This document shows, in pieces, positions 1-9,905 of a stretch of 37,762 nt of DNA. Positions within the stretch are counted from its first letter, which is position 1; each line of letters opens with the position of its first letter. The translations under genes were made by a program, and so were the position numbers. Origin of the DNA: Flavobacteriia bacterium (GTDB lineage: Bacteria; Bacteroidota; Bacteroidia; Flavobacteriales_D; Crocinitomicaceae); the NCBI GenBank assembly GCA_947455255.1, contig CANGOA010000011.1, forward strand, positions 1 through 37,762, given 5' to 3'. The notes under the pieces were generated by a model, which worked only from the letters and a program-made list of their open reading frames with translations, did no database searches and was not told the DNA's origin.

Positions 1-1
1 G

Positions 2-625
2 TTGGCATGTTTAGGGATAGAATATATTTTGGAAATTTTAGATATGTTTGAGTATACTCTTACAAAAGTTTCAAATGGACTTCAAGCTGTTGATTTTATG
101 AAATCGAGTCCATTTGATGTTCTATTAATGGATTTAAAATTGGATGATTGTGACGGATTTACACTTCTTAATTGGATGATAAATTTACAATTAAATGTTC
201 CAACTGTGGTTTTTTCAGAAAATGATGATTTTAAAGTAATAAGGCAAGTTTTAAATTTGGGTGCTAAGGCTTTTGTAAGTAAAAATGCGGATAACGAGTT
301 TCTAGGGAATGCAATTTTGTCAGTGGTTGAAGGACAAGAATTTATTTCCGAAACAGCTAGAAATAACCTTGAAGATTATAAGATTCAAAAAAAGAATTCT
401 TTAAGAAGTAAAGACAAACTTCTATTTAAGGAAAAAGAATTAATTATATTAAAATTGTTAATGGATGGAATGACGAGTAAGGAAATTGCAAGTTATTTGT
501 TTTTGAGTCCAAGAACCGTAGAAGGCCATAGAGCGAAATTAATGAGAAAGACCCAAACTAAAAGTATGTTTGAACTAGCGAAATATGTGACTCAAAATAA
601 TCTTAAACTAATTGGAAAAGTCTAG
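2..625 (+). CDS. LuxR/NarL-type response regulator, 5' end missing
   Basis: The start lies outside the window: the frame is open to base 1 and the usual first beta strand and acidic pair of a receiver domain are missing, so about 10-15 residues are lost. What remains is a receiver domain with the likely phospho-acceptor Asp at visible residue 44 (motif LLMDLKLDD) and the conserved Lys near residue 94 (FVSKNAD). After a short linker comes a LuxR-type helix-turn-helix at about residues 140-200 (KELIILKLLMDGMTSKEIA and SPRTVEGHRAKL). The family consists of transcription regulators phosphorylated by a sensor kinase, which would lie upstream and is not seen. The next gene starts inside its last 14 bases, so it is probably co-transcribed with the outer-membrane genes downstream and may control them (inference). 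Confidence in the family is high; the target is unknown. Confidence 0.9.
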   Translation: MACLGIEYILEILDMFEYTLTKVSNGLQAVDFMKSSPFDVLLMDLKLDDCDGFTLLNWMINLQLNVPTVVFSENDDFKVIRQVLNLGAKAFVSKNADNEFLGNAILSVVEGQEFISETARNNLEDYKIQKKNSLRSKDKLLFKEKELIILKLLMDGMTSKEIASYLFLSPRTVEGHRAKLMRKTQTKSMFELAKYVTQNNLKLIGKV

Positions 626-1445
626 ATGTTCTAATTTTTGTATTGCCACATTCGTCCTTACTTCTATTTTTTCTAGGTCAGTTGCGCAAAGTAATGAAAT
701 TATTAGCGCAAGAAGTATGTCCCTTGCTTCATGTGTTTCAACATTAAATGATTTAACCCTCATAAATGTCAATCCTGTTAGTTTAGTAAGATTAAAAAAG
801 TTTTCTGCAGGTTTACAATATGAAAATACTGTTGGATTGTCAGAACTTCAAAAAACAGGATTGATTATCGCGAAACCATTTAAAATAGGTGGGGTAGGTT
901 TAGGATTTCAATCTTTTGGTTGTAATTCATACAGAGTAATTAATAGTGGGGTAGATTATGGATTTAAACTTACAGATGATTTTTTTTTAGGTGTTCACTT
1001 AGGTCTAAAAAATATCTCTATTCAAAGTTATGGAAGTCGAACTATTACGCAGCTATCTTTAGCATTTCAAGGTAAAATTTCTAATAAGACCACTTATGGT
1101 TTGACTGTACAATCCATTGGAAAAGAGTATAAAGAAATTAATGGATTGAATTCACTTTTGGTTTGTATGGGGGTAAAATATAAACCATCTGAAGTCCTTC
1201 ATTTTTATTCGGAAATTGAAAAGACTTTGACTTCGCCAGTGCGAGTTAAAATTGCTTTTGAATATCAGGCTTTAAAATCATTTTATTTTAGGACGGGAAT
1301 CATCACTTCAAATCGTCAAATATGTGGTGGATTTGGGTGTGTTATAAAAGAAAAGTTTCGTTTTGATTTTGGAAGTACTTGGCAATCTGTAATAGGAGTT
1401 TCAATTCAGGGTGGAATCCTTTTTTTAGTGAATGAATCGGATTAA
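612..1445 (+). CDS. Predicted secreted outer-membrane beta-barrel protein, PorV/PorQ-like pattern
   Basis: A 277-residue protein with an N-terminal signal peptide (hydrophobic stretch at about 9-24, likely cut after SVAQ). The body is rich in alternating, glycine- and aromatic-spaced strands typical of an outer-membrane barrel. The early segment ARSMSLASCVSTLNDLTL followed by NVNPVSL resembles the 'gene is always-present, N-P-A' opening of PorV/PorQ/UPF0164-type barrels in Bacteroidota. The start is TTG at 612: an in-frame TAA at 609-611 lies immediately before it, so no longer start exists, and no ATG occurs before the signal sequence. It overlaps the regulator by 14 bases and the next gene by 14 bases, implying one operon. 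The family match is by pattern, not by a recognised name, and function is unknown. Confidence 0.7.
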   Translation: MEKSRCSNFCIATFVLTSIFSRSVAQSNEIISARSMSLASCVSTLNDLTLINVNPVSLVRLKKFSAGLQYENTVGLSELQKTGLIIAKPFKIGGVGLGFQSFGCNSYRVINSGVDYGFKLTDDFFLGVHLGLKNISIQSYGSRTITQLSLAFQGKISNKTTYGLTVQSIGKEYKEINGLNSLLVCMGVKYKPSEVLHFYSEIEKTLTSPVRVKIAFEYQALKSFYFRTGIITSNRQICGGFGCVIKEKFRFDFGSTWQSVIGVSIQGGILFLVNESD

Positions 1446-3504
1446 AATGGATAAGAAAATTTTTATAATTTCCTTGTTTTTTAGTAGTTTCTATTTGTAT
1501 TCTCAGGAAAAATCATCTATACTTCAACAAAGACTTGAGTATTGGATGGAGAAAAACCAACAAGAAAATCCCGATCTAACCCAAATTCAAGAAATGTGGG
1601 AGTTCTTTCTAGAAAATCCTTTGAATTTAAATAAAGCAACGAAACAACAGTTAGTTCAATTAGATTTGTTGAGCGAATTACAAATTAATGTGTTGTTACG
1701 TCATAGAGAACAATCAGGAGTTTTGTTGTCAATTTATGAGTTACAAACACTTAATTCTTGGGACACAGACTTTATTGAATTAATCTCACCTTTTGTAACG
1801 ATTGATGAGCGTTGTGAAAACCCACCTTTGACATGGAAAGAATTAATAAACAATGGAATGGTCGAAGGTGTTACACGATACCAACATTCATTTCAAAAAT
1901 CAGTAGGTTATATGAATGTTTCTGATTCAATCAAAATGAATTCAAATTCTTATTATCTAGGTAATTCAGATTATTATTTAACCAAAATTCGTTACACTTA
2001 TTTTCAGCGATTAAGTATAGGGCTGACCGCTGAAAAAGATGCTGGAGAACCTTTTTTTAGGAATGTAAATAAAAACGGATTCGATTATTATTCATTTCAT
2101 CTTAATATAAAAGGAGGGAAGTATGTCAAAAACATCGTTTTAGGAGATTATCACATTCAGATTGGGCAAGGCTTAAATTGTTGGACTTCTTTTGCTTTGG
2201 GAAAATCTTTAGAACTGACAACGTGTAAAAAAAACGCTCAAGTTATTAGGCCACATACTTCTATTGATGAAAATAGATTTTTTAGAGGTGTTGCGGTAGA
2301 TATTTCAAAGAAACGTTTTACATTACTCTTTTTTGCATCGAATAATAAAAAAGACGCTTCTTTTTCAGTGGATTCAACTACTCAAGTATTATCAGTTTTA
2401 AATACAGGTTATCATAGAACACAAAATGAAATAGCTCATAAAGATAAATTAACTGAATCTATTATTGGTGCATATCTTCGTTATGATATTGGGAATTTAC
2501 ATGTAGGAATAGCGTCTGTTTTTACTCATTTTTCAACTGCTATTAACAAAAGTTTAAAACCATATAATACGTACGATTTTAGAGGTCAGCAATATCAGAG
2601 TTCTAGTGTTGATTATTCATACATATTTCGAAACATTCTACTATTTGGGGAGTTGTCATATGTGGATTTCAGTAGGAAATCTGCCGTTTTACAAGGAGTT
2701 TTATGGGCTTTAGATAGCAGAACTTCCTTAAGTGTGTTATATCGAAATTATGATAAAGGATATGAAACAATGTACAATGCTGGATTTTCTGAAGGAAATT
2801 CTGTGCAAAATGAAAAAGGTGTATATGTTGGGATTTCATTTAAGCCAAGCCAACTATGGAAATTTCAAGGATATTATGATTTTTTTCAATATCCATGGTT
2901 GAAATATCAAGTGAATCTACCTTCAAATGGGATTGAAAATGTTTTACAAGTGACTTTAACACCCAATAAAAAGCTTGAATGTTATTTGCGTTATCATGGT
3001 CAATTGTCAGAACAAAACAGTATTTTGTCAACAAATGGCTTGGTTGATTTAGTGTCTGTAAATCAAAAAAATATCCGCTTACATTTAAATTATAAAATAA
3101 ATGATCAATGGGGGATGAGAGCACGAATTGAGTGCGTGAGTATTGCTAGAAAAGACAAGAATTATGAGACAGGAATATTAATTTTTCAAGATGTCAATTA
3201 TGAATTTAAATCATTGCCATTAGAATGTGTTGCTCGTATCGAACTCTTTGATACTGATTCCTATGCGGCAAGAATATATGGGTATGAATCCACTCCTTTA
3301 TCTCAATTTAGTTGTCCTGCTTTATTCGGTAAAGGAAACCGTACATATCTTTTAATTCGATATACTTTTCTGAAAAAAATAGACTGTTGGATGAAAGTAG
3401 GATTTTCAAATTATCCTGGTTTAGAAAAGATTGGAACAGGTACTGATCAGATACTTGGAAGTCGAAAAAGTGAAATAAACCTGCAATTTCGTTGGAGATT
3501 ATAA
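1432..3504 (+). CDS. Helix-hairpin-helix domain outer-membrane barrel protein
   Basis: A 690-residue protein. A signal peptide follows either Met1 or Met6 (base 1447; KKIFIISLFFSSFYLYSQ); both starts are possible, and the earlier one overlaps the previous gene by 14 bases. Residues about 63-124 carry a ComEA-like helix-hairpin-helix pair (PLNLNKATKQQLVQLDLLSE and GVLLSIYELQTLNSW). This fold normally binds DNA non-specifically. The remaining ~550 residues look like many amphipathic beta strands ending in an aromatic strand (INLQFRWRL), consistent with a large outer-membrane barrel. Proteins of this architecture are widespread in Bacteroidota but uncharacterised as far as I know. If the barrel call is right, the HhH part would sit in the periplasm. 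Whether it meets DNA, protein or nothing is unknown. Confidence 0.8.
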   Translation: MNRIKMDKKIFIISLFFSSFYLYSQEKSSILQQRLEYWMEKNQQENPDLTQIQEMWEFFLENPLNLNKATKQQLVQLDLLSELQINVLLRHREQSGVLLSIYELQTLNSWDTDFIELISPFVTIDERCENPPLTWKELINNGMVEGVTRYQHSFQKSVGYMNVSDSIKMNSNSYYLGNSDYYLTKIRYTYFQRLSIGLTAEKDAGEPFFRNVNKNGFDYYSFHLNIKGGKYVKNIVLGDYHIQIGQGLNCWTSFALGKSLELTTCKKNAQVIRPHTSIDENRFFRGVAVDISKKRFTLLFFASNNKKDASFSVDSTTQVLSVLNTGYHRTQNEIAHKDKLTESIIGAYLRYDIGNLHVGIASVFTHFSTAINKSLKPYNTYDFRGQQYQSSSVDYSYIFRNILLFGELSYVDFSRKSAVLQGVLWALDSRTSLSVLYRNYDKGYETMYNAGFSEGNSVQNEKGVYVGISFKPSQLWKFQGYYDFFQYPWLKYQVNLPSNGIENVLQVTLTPNKKLECYLRYHGQLSEQNSILSTNGLVDLVSVNQKNIRLHLNYKINDQWGMRARIECVSIARKDKNYETGILIFQDVNYEFKSLPLECVARIELFDTDSYAARIYGYESTPLSQFSCPALFGKGNRTYLLIRYTFLKKIDCWMKVGFSNYPGLEKIGTGTDQILGSRKSEINLQFRWRL

Positions 3505-3520
3505 TATTTTGTTATCTTTA
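3492..3520 (+). promoter_or_regulatory. Putative Bacteroidota-type promoter for the giant adhesin
   Basis: A TTG at 3492-3494 is followed after 18 bases by TATCTTTA at 3513-3520, close to the Bacteroidota sigma-A pattern TTG-N(17-23)-TAnnTTTG; the last base is A rather than G. It lies in the last codons of the previous gene and the 39-base gap, about 23 bases ahead of the adhesin start. An AGGAG at 3537-3541 precedes the ATG. Assignment is by eye. Confidence 0.4.
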
Positions 3521-3543
3521 TATTCATTCGATTTTAGGAGTGC

Positions 3544-6500
3544 ATGAATAAATTGCTAATATTTTTTTTTCTTTTATTTTTTCAAGGATTTGTTTTTAGT
3601 CAAGCCCCTGTAAATGACAAATGTACGGGTGCAATACCTGTTACTCCTTCATCCGATTGTACACCTGTAAATGCGACACTTAGTAAAGCTACTGTTGATG
3701 CAGGATATGCATTAAATGATGTTTGGTTTTCGTTTGTTGCAACTGAAACAACACATGCAATTGATGTAGATAAAACGAAAGATATACTTGGAGCTAAAGT
3801 TTTTAAGCCAGATGTAAATCTCTATGATGCATGCGGTGGAACCAAATTAAATTCTCTTCCAATTGATTATACTACTATTGGTAGTGTTCCAAATCCTCAA
3901 AACCATATCGAAAGAACATTTACGGGGTTAACGATTGGTAAAACATATTATTACCGTGTTTTTAATGCTAATGCAGGAAATGAGTTTGAATTTACAACTT
4001 CGGTATGTGTTTTTAAAAATTTAGGTAGTTTGAATGATTTGTCGGTAAATGCTATTGAATTACCAGTTTCTCAGACGTGTAATTATTTGCTCTATTCTCT
4101 TTCCAATGCAACAAAATCAGCTCCTGAGAAAACGATTACCGCAGTGGCAAATCCAGCAATACAATATGCAGATGTTTGGTTTAAAGCAAAAGTTCCAGCA
4201 AATGGACGTTTAAGTGTCATTCTTTCTAATCTTGGAACAGATGGTTTAGAGGCACTTGCTTTTTATACTTCAGCAGATAATGGGACAACCTTAACTGAAA
4301 TTGCATCAGATTATAATTCAGGTGCACTTTCTATCGATAAGTCTGGTTTGACACCAAACACATATATCTATATTAGAGTCTGTTCGACTAATACAAATGC
4401 ACTATTAGGTACGTTTAATATTTGTGCTTCAACCCCCCCAGATTGTGGAGCGCATCAACCTGCTGGTGATAATTGTAGTGCACCTACTCGTATTTGTGAT
4501 TTGAATGGATATTGTGGTAATACTTCAAGTACTTATACTGTTGATTTACCAGGAGGAACGTACCAACAACATGCTGTTTATGGAGGTGCTTCGATTGAAA
4601 ATAATTCTTGGCTTTCTTTTATTGCTAGTGCAACTTCAGCATCATTTACCATTTATGTAAGTAATTGTAAAGCGGGTAAAGCTGGAAATATACTTGGTAT
4701 TCAAGCCGGTGTTTATGAAGGTAATTGTGCGTCAATCGTACCTAAATCTACTTTTTGGTCATCACCAAATATGGATAATACTGTATTGAACGCTACAAAT
4801 TTAACAGTAGGGAACGAATATTTTATCATGATTGATGGAAATCTAGGGGCGACTTGTGATTACATTTTTGCAACTAATTCCGGAGTGCAAATGGTAGATG
4901 CAGGACCTGATCAAACTTATTGTAATCCAAATACCAATCCTTTAGAATTAAAAGCGACCGGTACTGGTTCAGCAGCTCTTAAATGGTCGTCTAGAGCAGG
5001 AAATGTTTATACTCCTAATATTGGAACTACAGCAGCATTATCTGTTAATCCTGGTCCAACGGTTGATACTCGTTATATTATTGAAGCGACAGGTACTTGT
5101 ACAGGTACAAAAGATTCTCTGTTGGTAACAATGAAAAATTGTTTATGTGTGCAACCGACAATAAATTCTCAGCCTCGTGACACTTCAGTTTGTGCAGGTT
5201 CAACGGTTACCTACAAAGTTAAGACAACTGGAGCGACTAGTTTTCAATGGAAAGAAAGTAAAGATGGGGGTGCGTCATACACAGACTTGTCAAATGGGGG
5301 GATTTATAATGGTGTTACGACAAATACACTCGTATTAACTAATGTTATATCAATTCATAATAGCTATAAATATAAATGTATTATAAAAGACATAACAGGA
5401 AAATGTAGTGACAGTACATTGGTCTTAACTTTAAAAGTGAATGGACTACCAACAGCAACTATAGGAACTACTAAAACAGTTTGTAAGGGAGATGCAAATC
5501 CGGATATAACTATTACAGGAGCTAATGGGACCTCAAATTATACTTTTACATATAATATCGGAGGTGGAGCAAATCTAACAAGTGTAAGCACGGGAAATAC
5601 ATCACTAATATCAGTAAGTACATCAAGTGCTACTACTTATACGTATAATTTAGTGAGTGTAAAAGACGCAAATAATTGTAGTCAAAATCAACTAGGAAGT
5701 GTCATAATTACGGTTGATCCAACTAATATCGGAGGAACTGTAAATACTAATCATACAATATGTTCAGGAAGTAAAAGTAATTTATTAACCCTCTCAGGGA
5801 ATATTGGAAATGTTACTAAATGGCAATATGCTGTTTCACCATTCACTATTTGGAAAGATACTGCTATAAGTACTTCTACGTTTACTTCTGGTAATTTAAC
5901 GTCATCAACTCAATTTAGAGCTGTAGTAAAAAGTGGAAGCTGTCCTGAAGCCTTTTCAACCCCAGTATTAGTTAGTGTTGATCCTAAAAGTGATGCTGGG
6001 ACATTAAATTCTTCTAACTCAATTTGCCAAGGTCAAACGAGCGGTACATTATCGTTGACAGGTAATGGTAATACAATTCAAAAATGGCAAAGTGCAATTT
6101 CTCCATTTAATTCATGGAGTGATATTGCACATATAAGTAATTCATATACCTCTGGAATTTTAAATGATACCACACAATATCGTGTTATTGTAAAATCTGG
6201 TGTTTGTCCAGCTGATACTTCAAATATTATTTCAATAAATGTTACCCCAAATCAGACACTTAATCTACAATGTGGTAATAGCACGAATACTACTGTGGAG
6301 TTTACTTGGGATAAAATTAATGGTGCTACTCGTTATGATTATAGCTATACTGTAGACAATCTTGGACCTGGCATAACTGGAACAATAAATAAGAATTCGA
6401 TTGATACTACAATTACAGTTAGTGGTATGGGGAAAACAGTGAATTTCACACTTACACCAATTGGGATTTCTTGTACAGGAGCTGAGACTGCTAATTGTAT

Positions 6501-9500
6501 TTCTACAACCTGTTTAAAACCTACAACAGATCAAATTCAAGATATCATTGTTTGTGCTGGAGATAACATTGATATTCCAACATTTATAAGTCCTGATTCA
6601 CCAGAGTCGTTTGCATGGACTAATTCAAATACTGCAATTGGTTTACCTATTAAAGGTATCTCAGATACTTTGTTTAAAACTGCATTAGTAACCAAACAAG
6701 AAATAGGGATTATAAAGGTGAATGCCTATAAAAATCCGTGTAAAGGACCTACTATGACTTTCAAAATCACTGTCAATCCTTTACCGATGGTTACAACCAA
6801 ACTAGATACAAGCATCTGTAAAGGTTCCTCCATAAAATTAAAAGGAGTTGGTGCTGTTTCTTACGTATGGAGTAATGGAATTACGGATAATGTTACTTTT
6901 GCTCCTACCACTACATCGACATATACTGTTACTGGTACAGATGCTAATTCATGTAAAAATACGGCAAATGTAAAAGTGTCAGTGAATTCATTACCAGTGA
7001 TTACGGTTTCTAATTCTGGACCAATTTGTGCGAGTGATTCTTTGTTAAATCTAAATCAAAGTGGTGATGTATTGACCAAGTGGAGTTGGAAAAGTAATTC
7101 AAATGCTGTTTTTAATGATTCTTTAGTAAAACAACCTGTTGTTAAAAAAGCGATTAATAATGAAGTGTTTACATTAAAAGGTACGGATGCAAATGGGTGT
7201 TATTCCTTTGCAACTACAACTTTGACAATTAATCCATTACCTTCATTTAATTTAGCAGCAAATACTCCTTGTGAAAAACAAACAATTACACTTTTCTGTT
7301 CTTCAGCCACTGCAAATTCATATGCTTGGTCACATAAAAATGGGTATACAAACTCTCAACAAAATCCGACCTTATCAAATTGTCAGTTAAGTGATTCCGG
7401 TTATTATTATTTGAAATTCACCGATGCTAAAGGATGTGTGAAAACGGATTCTGTATTTGTAAATATTAAATCAATCCCTGTTTTTACTCCATCTGCTATT
7501 TCTCCGTGTGAATCAACTCCATTTTCAGTAAAAGCAAATTTACTAAATGCTACTTCGTATTCTTGGAGTGGACCAGTGACTTTGGCTAATTCGGAAACGG
7601 TTTTAGTTTCTAATTCAGCAAATCCTACAACACATAATGGTGATTATTCAGTGACTGTAACAAACATAAATGGATGTTCGGATACAAAAAAAGTGACAGT
7701 AACTGTAAAACCTAGTCCAGTGATATCGGTTTCTAACAATGGACCTTTATGCGCAAATGATACTTCATTAAGTTTAAATCAAACAGGTGATGTTTTGATA
7801 AAGTGGAGTTGGAAAAGTGATCGTTCTGCAATTTTCAATGATTCATTAATCCAACAGCCAAAAATTAAAAATGCAGGGAATGGGGAAGTTTTTACTCTAA
7901 AAGGGATGGATGCAAATGGTTGTTCTTCTTCAGCATCAACAACATTAACAGTCAATCCACTTCCAGTTTTTAAAATTTTTACAAATACGCCTTGTGAAGG
8001 TCAAACGTTAAATTTGTCCTGCGATTTTGTAGGGGCAACTAAATACGAGTGGAGCCAAATAAATGGATTTACTAACACAACCCAAAACCCTACAATTTCA
8101 AATGTAAGTTTACTAGATTCAGGACAATATGTATTAAAATTAACAGACGCTTCAAATTGTAGTGATACACATTCAATTCGCGTGAAAATAAACTCACTTC
8201 CTGTATTCGCTCCTAGTTATATACCTCCTTGTGAGGCAAAACCATTATTATTAAAAGCAAATTATAGTTCAACAACCTTGGTTAAAAGATTTGCTTGGAA
8301 AGGACCAAGTAATTTAGTAGATACAATTCCTTCAATTGCAAATACTACTGTTGCTCAAAAAGCAACTCCTAAAATTCATAATGGAGAATATGCGTTGACT
8401 ATAACTGATGTTAATAATTGTTTGGATACCAGAAAAATAACGGTAACTATAAACCCTTTACCGGCAGTTAAAAGTGTGAATGATTTTGATATTTGTATTG
8501 GTGATTCTGTAATTTTAAACGGATCTGGTGCTGTTAGTTATTCATGGGACAAAAACATTGTTGATAATACACCTTTTAAACCGTTAACTACAACAACTTA
8601 TATAGTAAAAGGTATTGATAAGAATCAATGTGAAAATCTAGATACAGTAACTATTACAGTGAATCAATTACCTACTTTAAATGTTCCTGAATTATGTGAA
8701 AATTATAATCAAGTTTTGAAGAGTAATCATGCACCTGCAAAAAATAACGCATGGATTTTATCTGATATTACTGTTGCGACTATTGATCCTACAAGTGGTA
8801 AAGTGCAAGCAATGAAAGCCGGGAAAACTAAAGTGACTTTTACAGACAGTGTTGGTTGCACTGTATCAAAAGATTTAATAGTGAATGCTACCCCAACAAT
8901 TACAACTAATCCGCTTTCAGCTTGTGTAAATAGTCAAATTAATTTAAAAGCAAATCAATCTCCTGCGATAGTGAATCCATGGAAATCTACTTCAAATAAT
9001 AGCTCAATTAATTCAATTTCAGGACAAGTTTTAGGATTAAAGGAAGGTACAGATTCTGTTTCTTTCACAAATAATAAAGGATGTAAAACTTCAAAATTAC
9101 TAACTGTTTATGGGTTACCAATTGCGAATTTTACTTCTGTAAATACAATTTGTATTGACGATACGCTTCATTTGATAAACTCAACTTCACCATTATGTGA
9201 TACATATAGTTGGGATTTTGGAGATGGAACGAAATCAACAGTTCCTTCTCATAAATATAATAAAAGTGGATTGTTTACAATTTCTCTAACTGTAACTGAT
9301 AGTCATGGATGTCAAGATACGATTACGAAAGTGAATCACATTGATGTAGTCGATAAGCCATTCGTAGGTTTCACATTTACACCTGATTCAATTGATATTT
9401 TAAATCCTGAAGTAATTTTTAAAACAAATTCGAATGGTAAATATTTTAAGTGGAATTTCGGAGACGGTAAGCCTAATACTAAAACAAAAGATGCGGTTAA

Positions 9501-9894
9501 TTTTTTTCCAACCGATGAAGGGAAATATTATACGGTTACATTGACTGCTTCAAATACAAAGGAAGGTTGTTCAAATTCTTATACTCAAGTAATAGTTTCG
9601 AAAGAACCTGTAATCTATTACATTCCGAATACGTTTACTCCAAATGGAGATGAGGTAAATAATACATTTCAACCTATTTTCTCTAGTGGTTTAGATCCTT
9701 ACAATTATGTATTATACATCTATGATCGTTGGGGAGAGTTGATTTTTGAATCACATAATGTCCAAATTGGCTGGGATGGAACCTATAATAATGATATTGT
9801 TGGAAGTAATACTTATATCTGGAAATTAGAATTTAAGGGGAAACACGACGGACAACAACATACCAAATTGGGGCACGTAAATGTCATTCGTTAA
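3544..9894 (+). CDS. Giant multidomain surface protein with T9SS type B sorting domain
   Basis: A 2116-residue secreted protein. A signal peptide ends near VFSQ (residues 1-20). Three N-terminal beta-sandwich modules follow (about 21-155, 159-298, 300-450; the first opens APVNDKCTGAI). Next come an Ig-like module (about 536-635), a tandem pair of ~89-residue repeats (731-819 and 820-905), and a fibronectin-like stretch. A tandem pair of large units spans 1151-1391 and 1392-1639, flanked by matching ~75-residue modules. Two Big_2-like modules lie near 1710-1850. Two PKD domains follow, with WDFGDGT at about 1886 and WNFGDGK at about 1967. The C-terminus from about 2022 has the gliding-associated/type B signature IPNTFTPNGD, YDRWGELIF and W-x-L. 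Such proteins are exported by T9SS and act as adhesins or gliding surface proteins. The start is ATG with AGGAG 2 bases upstream. Ligand unknown. Confidence 0.95.
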   Translation: MNKLLIFFFLLFFQGFVFSQAPVNDKCTGAIPVTPSSDCTPVNATLSKATVDAGYALNDVWFSFVATETTHAIDVDKTKDILGAKVFKPDVNLYDACGGTKLNSLPIDYTTIGSVPNPQNHIERTFTGLTIGKTYYYRVFNANAGNEFEFTTSVCVFKNLGSLNDLSVNAIELPVSQTCNYLLYSLSNATKSAPEKTITAVANPAIQYADVWFKAKVPANGRLSVILSNLGTDGLEALAFYTSADNGTTLTEIASDYNSGALSIDKSGLTPNTYIYIRVCSTNTNALLGTFNICASTPPDCGAHQPAGDNCSAPTRICDLNGYCGNTSSTYTVDLPGGTYQQHAVYGGASIENNSWLSFIASATSASFTIYVSNCKAGKAGNILGIQAGVYEGNCASIVPKSTFWSSPNMDNTVLNATNLTVGNEYFIMIDGNLGATCDYIFATNSGVQMVDAGPDQTYCNPNTNPLELKATGTGSAALKWSSRAGNVYTPNIGTTAALSVNPGPTVDTRYIIEATGTCTGTKDSLLVTMKNCLCVQPTINSQPRDTSVCAGSTVTYKVKTTGATSFQWKESKDGGASYTDLSNGGIYNGVTTNTLVLTNVISIHNSYKYKCIIKDITGKCSDSTLVLTLKVNGLPTATIGTTKTVCKGDANPDITITGANGTSNYTFTYNIGGGANLTSVSTGNTSLISVSTSSATTYTYNLVSVKDANNCSQNQLGSVIITVDPTNIGGTVNTNHTICSGSKSNLLTLSGNIGNVTKWQYAVSPFTIWKDTAISTSTFTSGNLTSSTQFRAVVKSGSCPEAFSTPVLVSVDPKSDAGTLNSSNSICQGQTSGTLSLTGNGNTIQKWQSAISPFNSWSDIAHISNSYTSGILNDTTQYRVIVKSGVCPADTSNIISINVTPNQTLNLQCGNSTNTTVEFTWDKINGATRYDYSYTVDNLGPGITGTINKNSIDTTITVSGMGKTVNFTLTPIGISCTGAETANCISTTCLKPTTDQIQDIIVCAGDNIDIPTFISPDSPESFAWTNSNTAIGLPIKGISDTLFKTALVTKQEIGIIKVNAYKNPCKGPTMTFKITVNPLPMVTTKLDTSICKGSSIKLKGVGAVSYVWSNGITDNVTFAPTTTSTYTVTGTDANSCKNTANVKVSVNSLPVITVSNSGPICASDSLLNLNQSGDVLTKWSWKSNSNAVFNDSLVKQPVVKKAINNEVFTLKGTDANGCYSFATTTLTINPLPSFNLAANTPCEKQTITLFCSSATANSYAWSHKNGYTNSQQNPTLSNCQLSDSGYYYLKFTDAKGCVKTDSVFVNIKSIPVFTPSAISPCESTPFSVKANLLNATSYSWSGPVTLANSETVLVSNSANPTTHNGDYSVTVTNINGCSDTKKVTVTVKPSPVISVSNNGPLCANDTSLSLNQTGDVLIKWSWKSDRSAIFNDSLIQQPKIKNAGNGEVFTLKGMDANGCSSSASTTLTVNPLPVFKIFTNTPCEGQTLNLSCDFVGATKYEWSQINGFTNTTQNPTISNVSLLDSGQYVLKLTDASNCSDTHSIRVKINSLPVFAPSYIPPCEAKPLLLKANYSSTTLVKRFAWKGPSNLVDTIPSIANTTVAQKATPKIHNGEYALTITDVNNCLDTRKITVTINPLPAVKSVNDFDICIGDSVILNGSGAVSYSWDKNIVDNTPFKPLTTTTYIVKGIDKNQCENLDTVTITVNQLPTLNVPELCENYNQVLKSNHAPAKNNAWILSDITVATIDPTSGKVQAMKAGKTKVTFTDSVGCTVSKDLIVNATPTITTNPLSACVNSQINLKANQSPAIVNPWKSTSNNSSINSISGQVLGLKEGTDSVSFTNNKGCKTSKLLTVYGLPIANFTSVNTICIDDTLHLINSTSPLCDTYSWDFGDGTKSTVPSHKYNKSGLFTISLTVTDSHGCQDTITKVNHIDVVDKPFVGFTFTPDSIDILNPEVIFKTNSNGKYFKWNFGDGKPNTKTKDAVNFFPTDEGKYYTVTLTASNTKEGCSNSYTQVIVSKEPVIYYIPNTFTPNGDEVNNTFQPIFSSGLDPYNYVLYIYDRWGELIFESHNVQIGWDGTYNNDIVGSNTYIWKLEFKGKHDGQQHTKLGHVNVIR

Positions 9895-9905
9895 CACAAA
9901 AAGTT

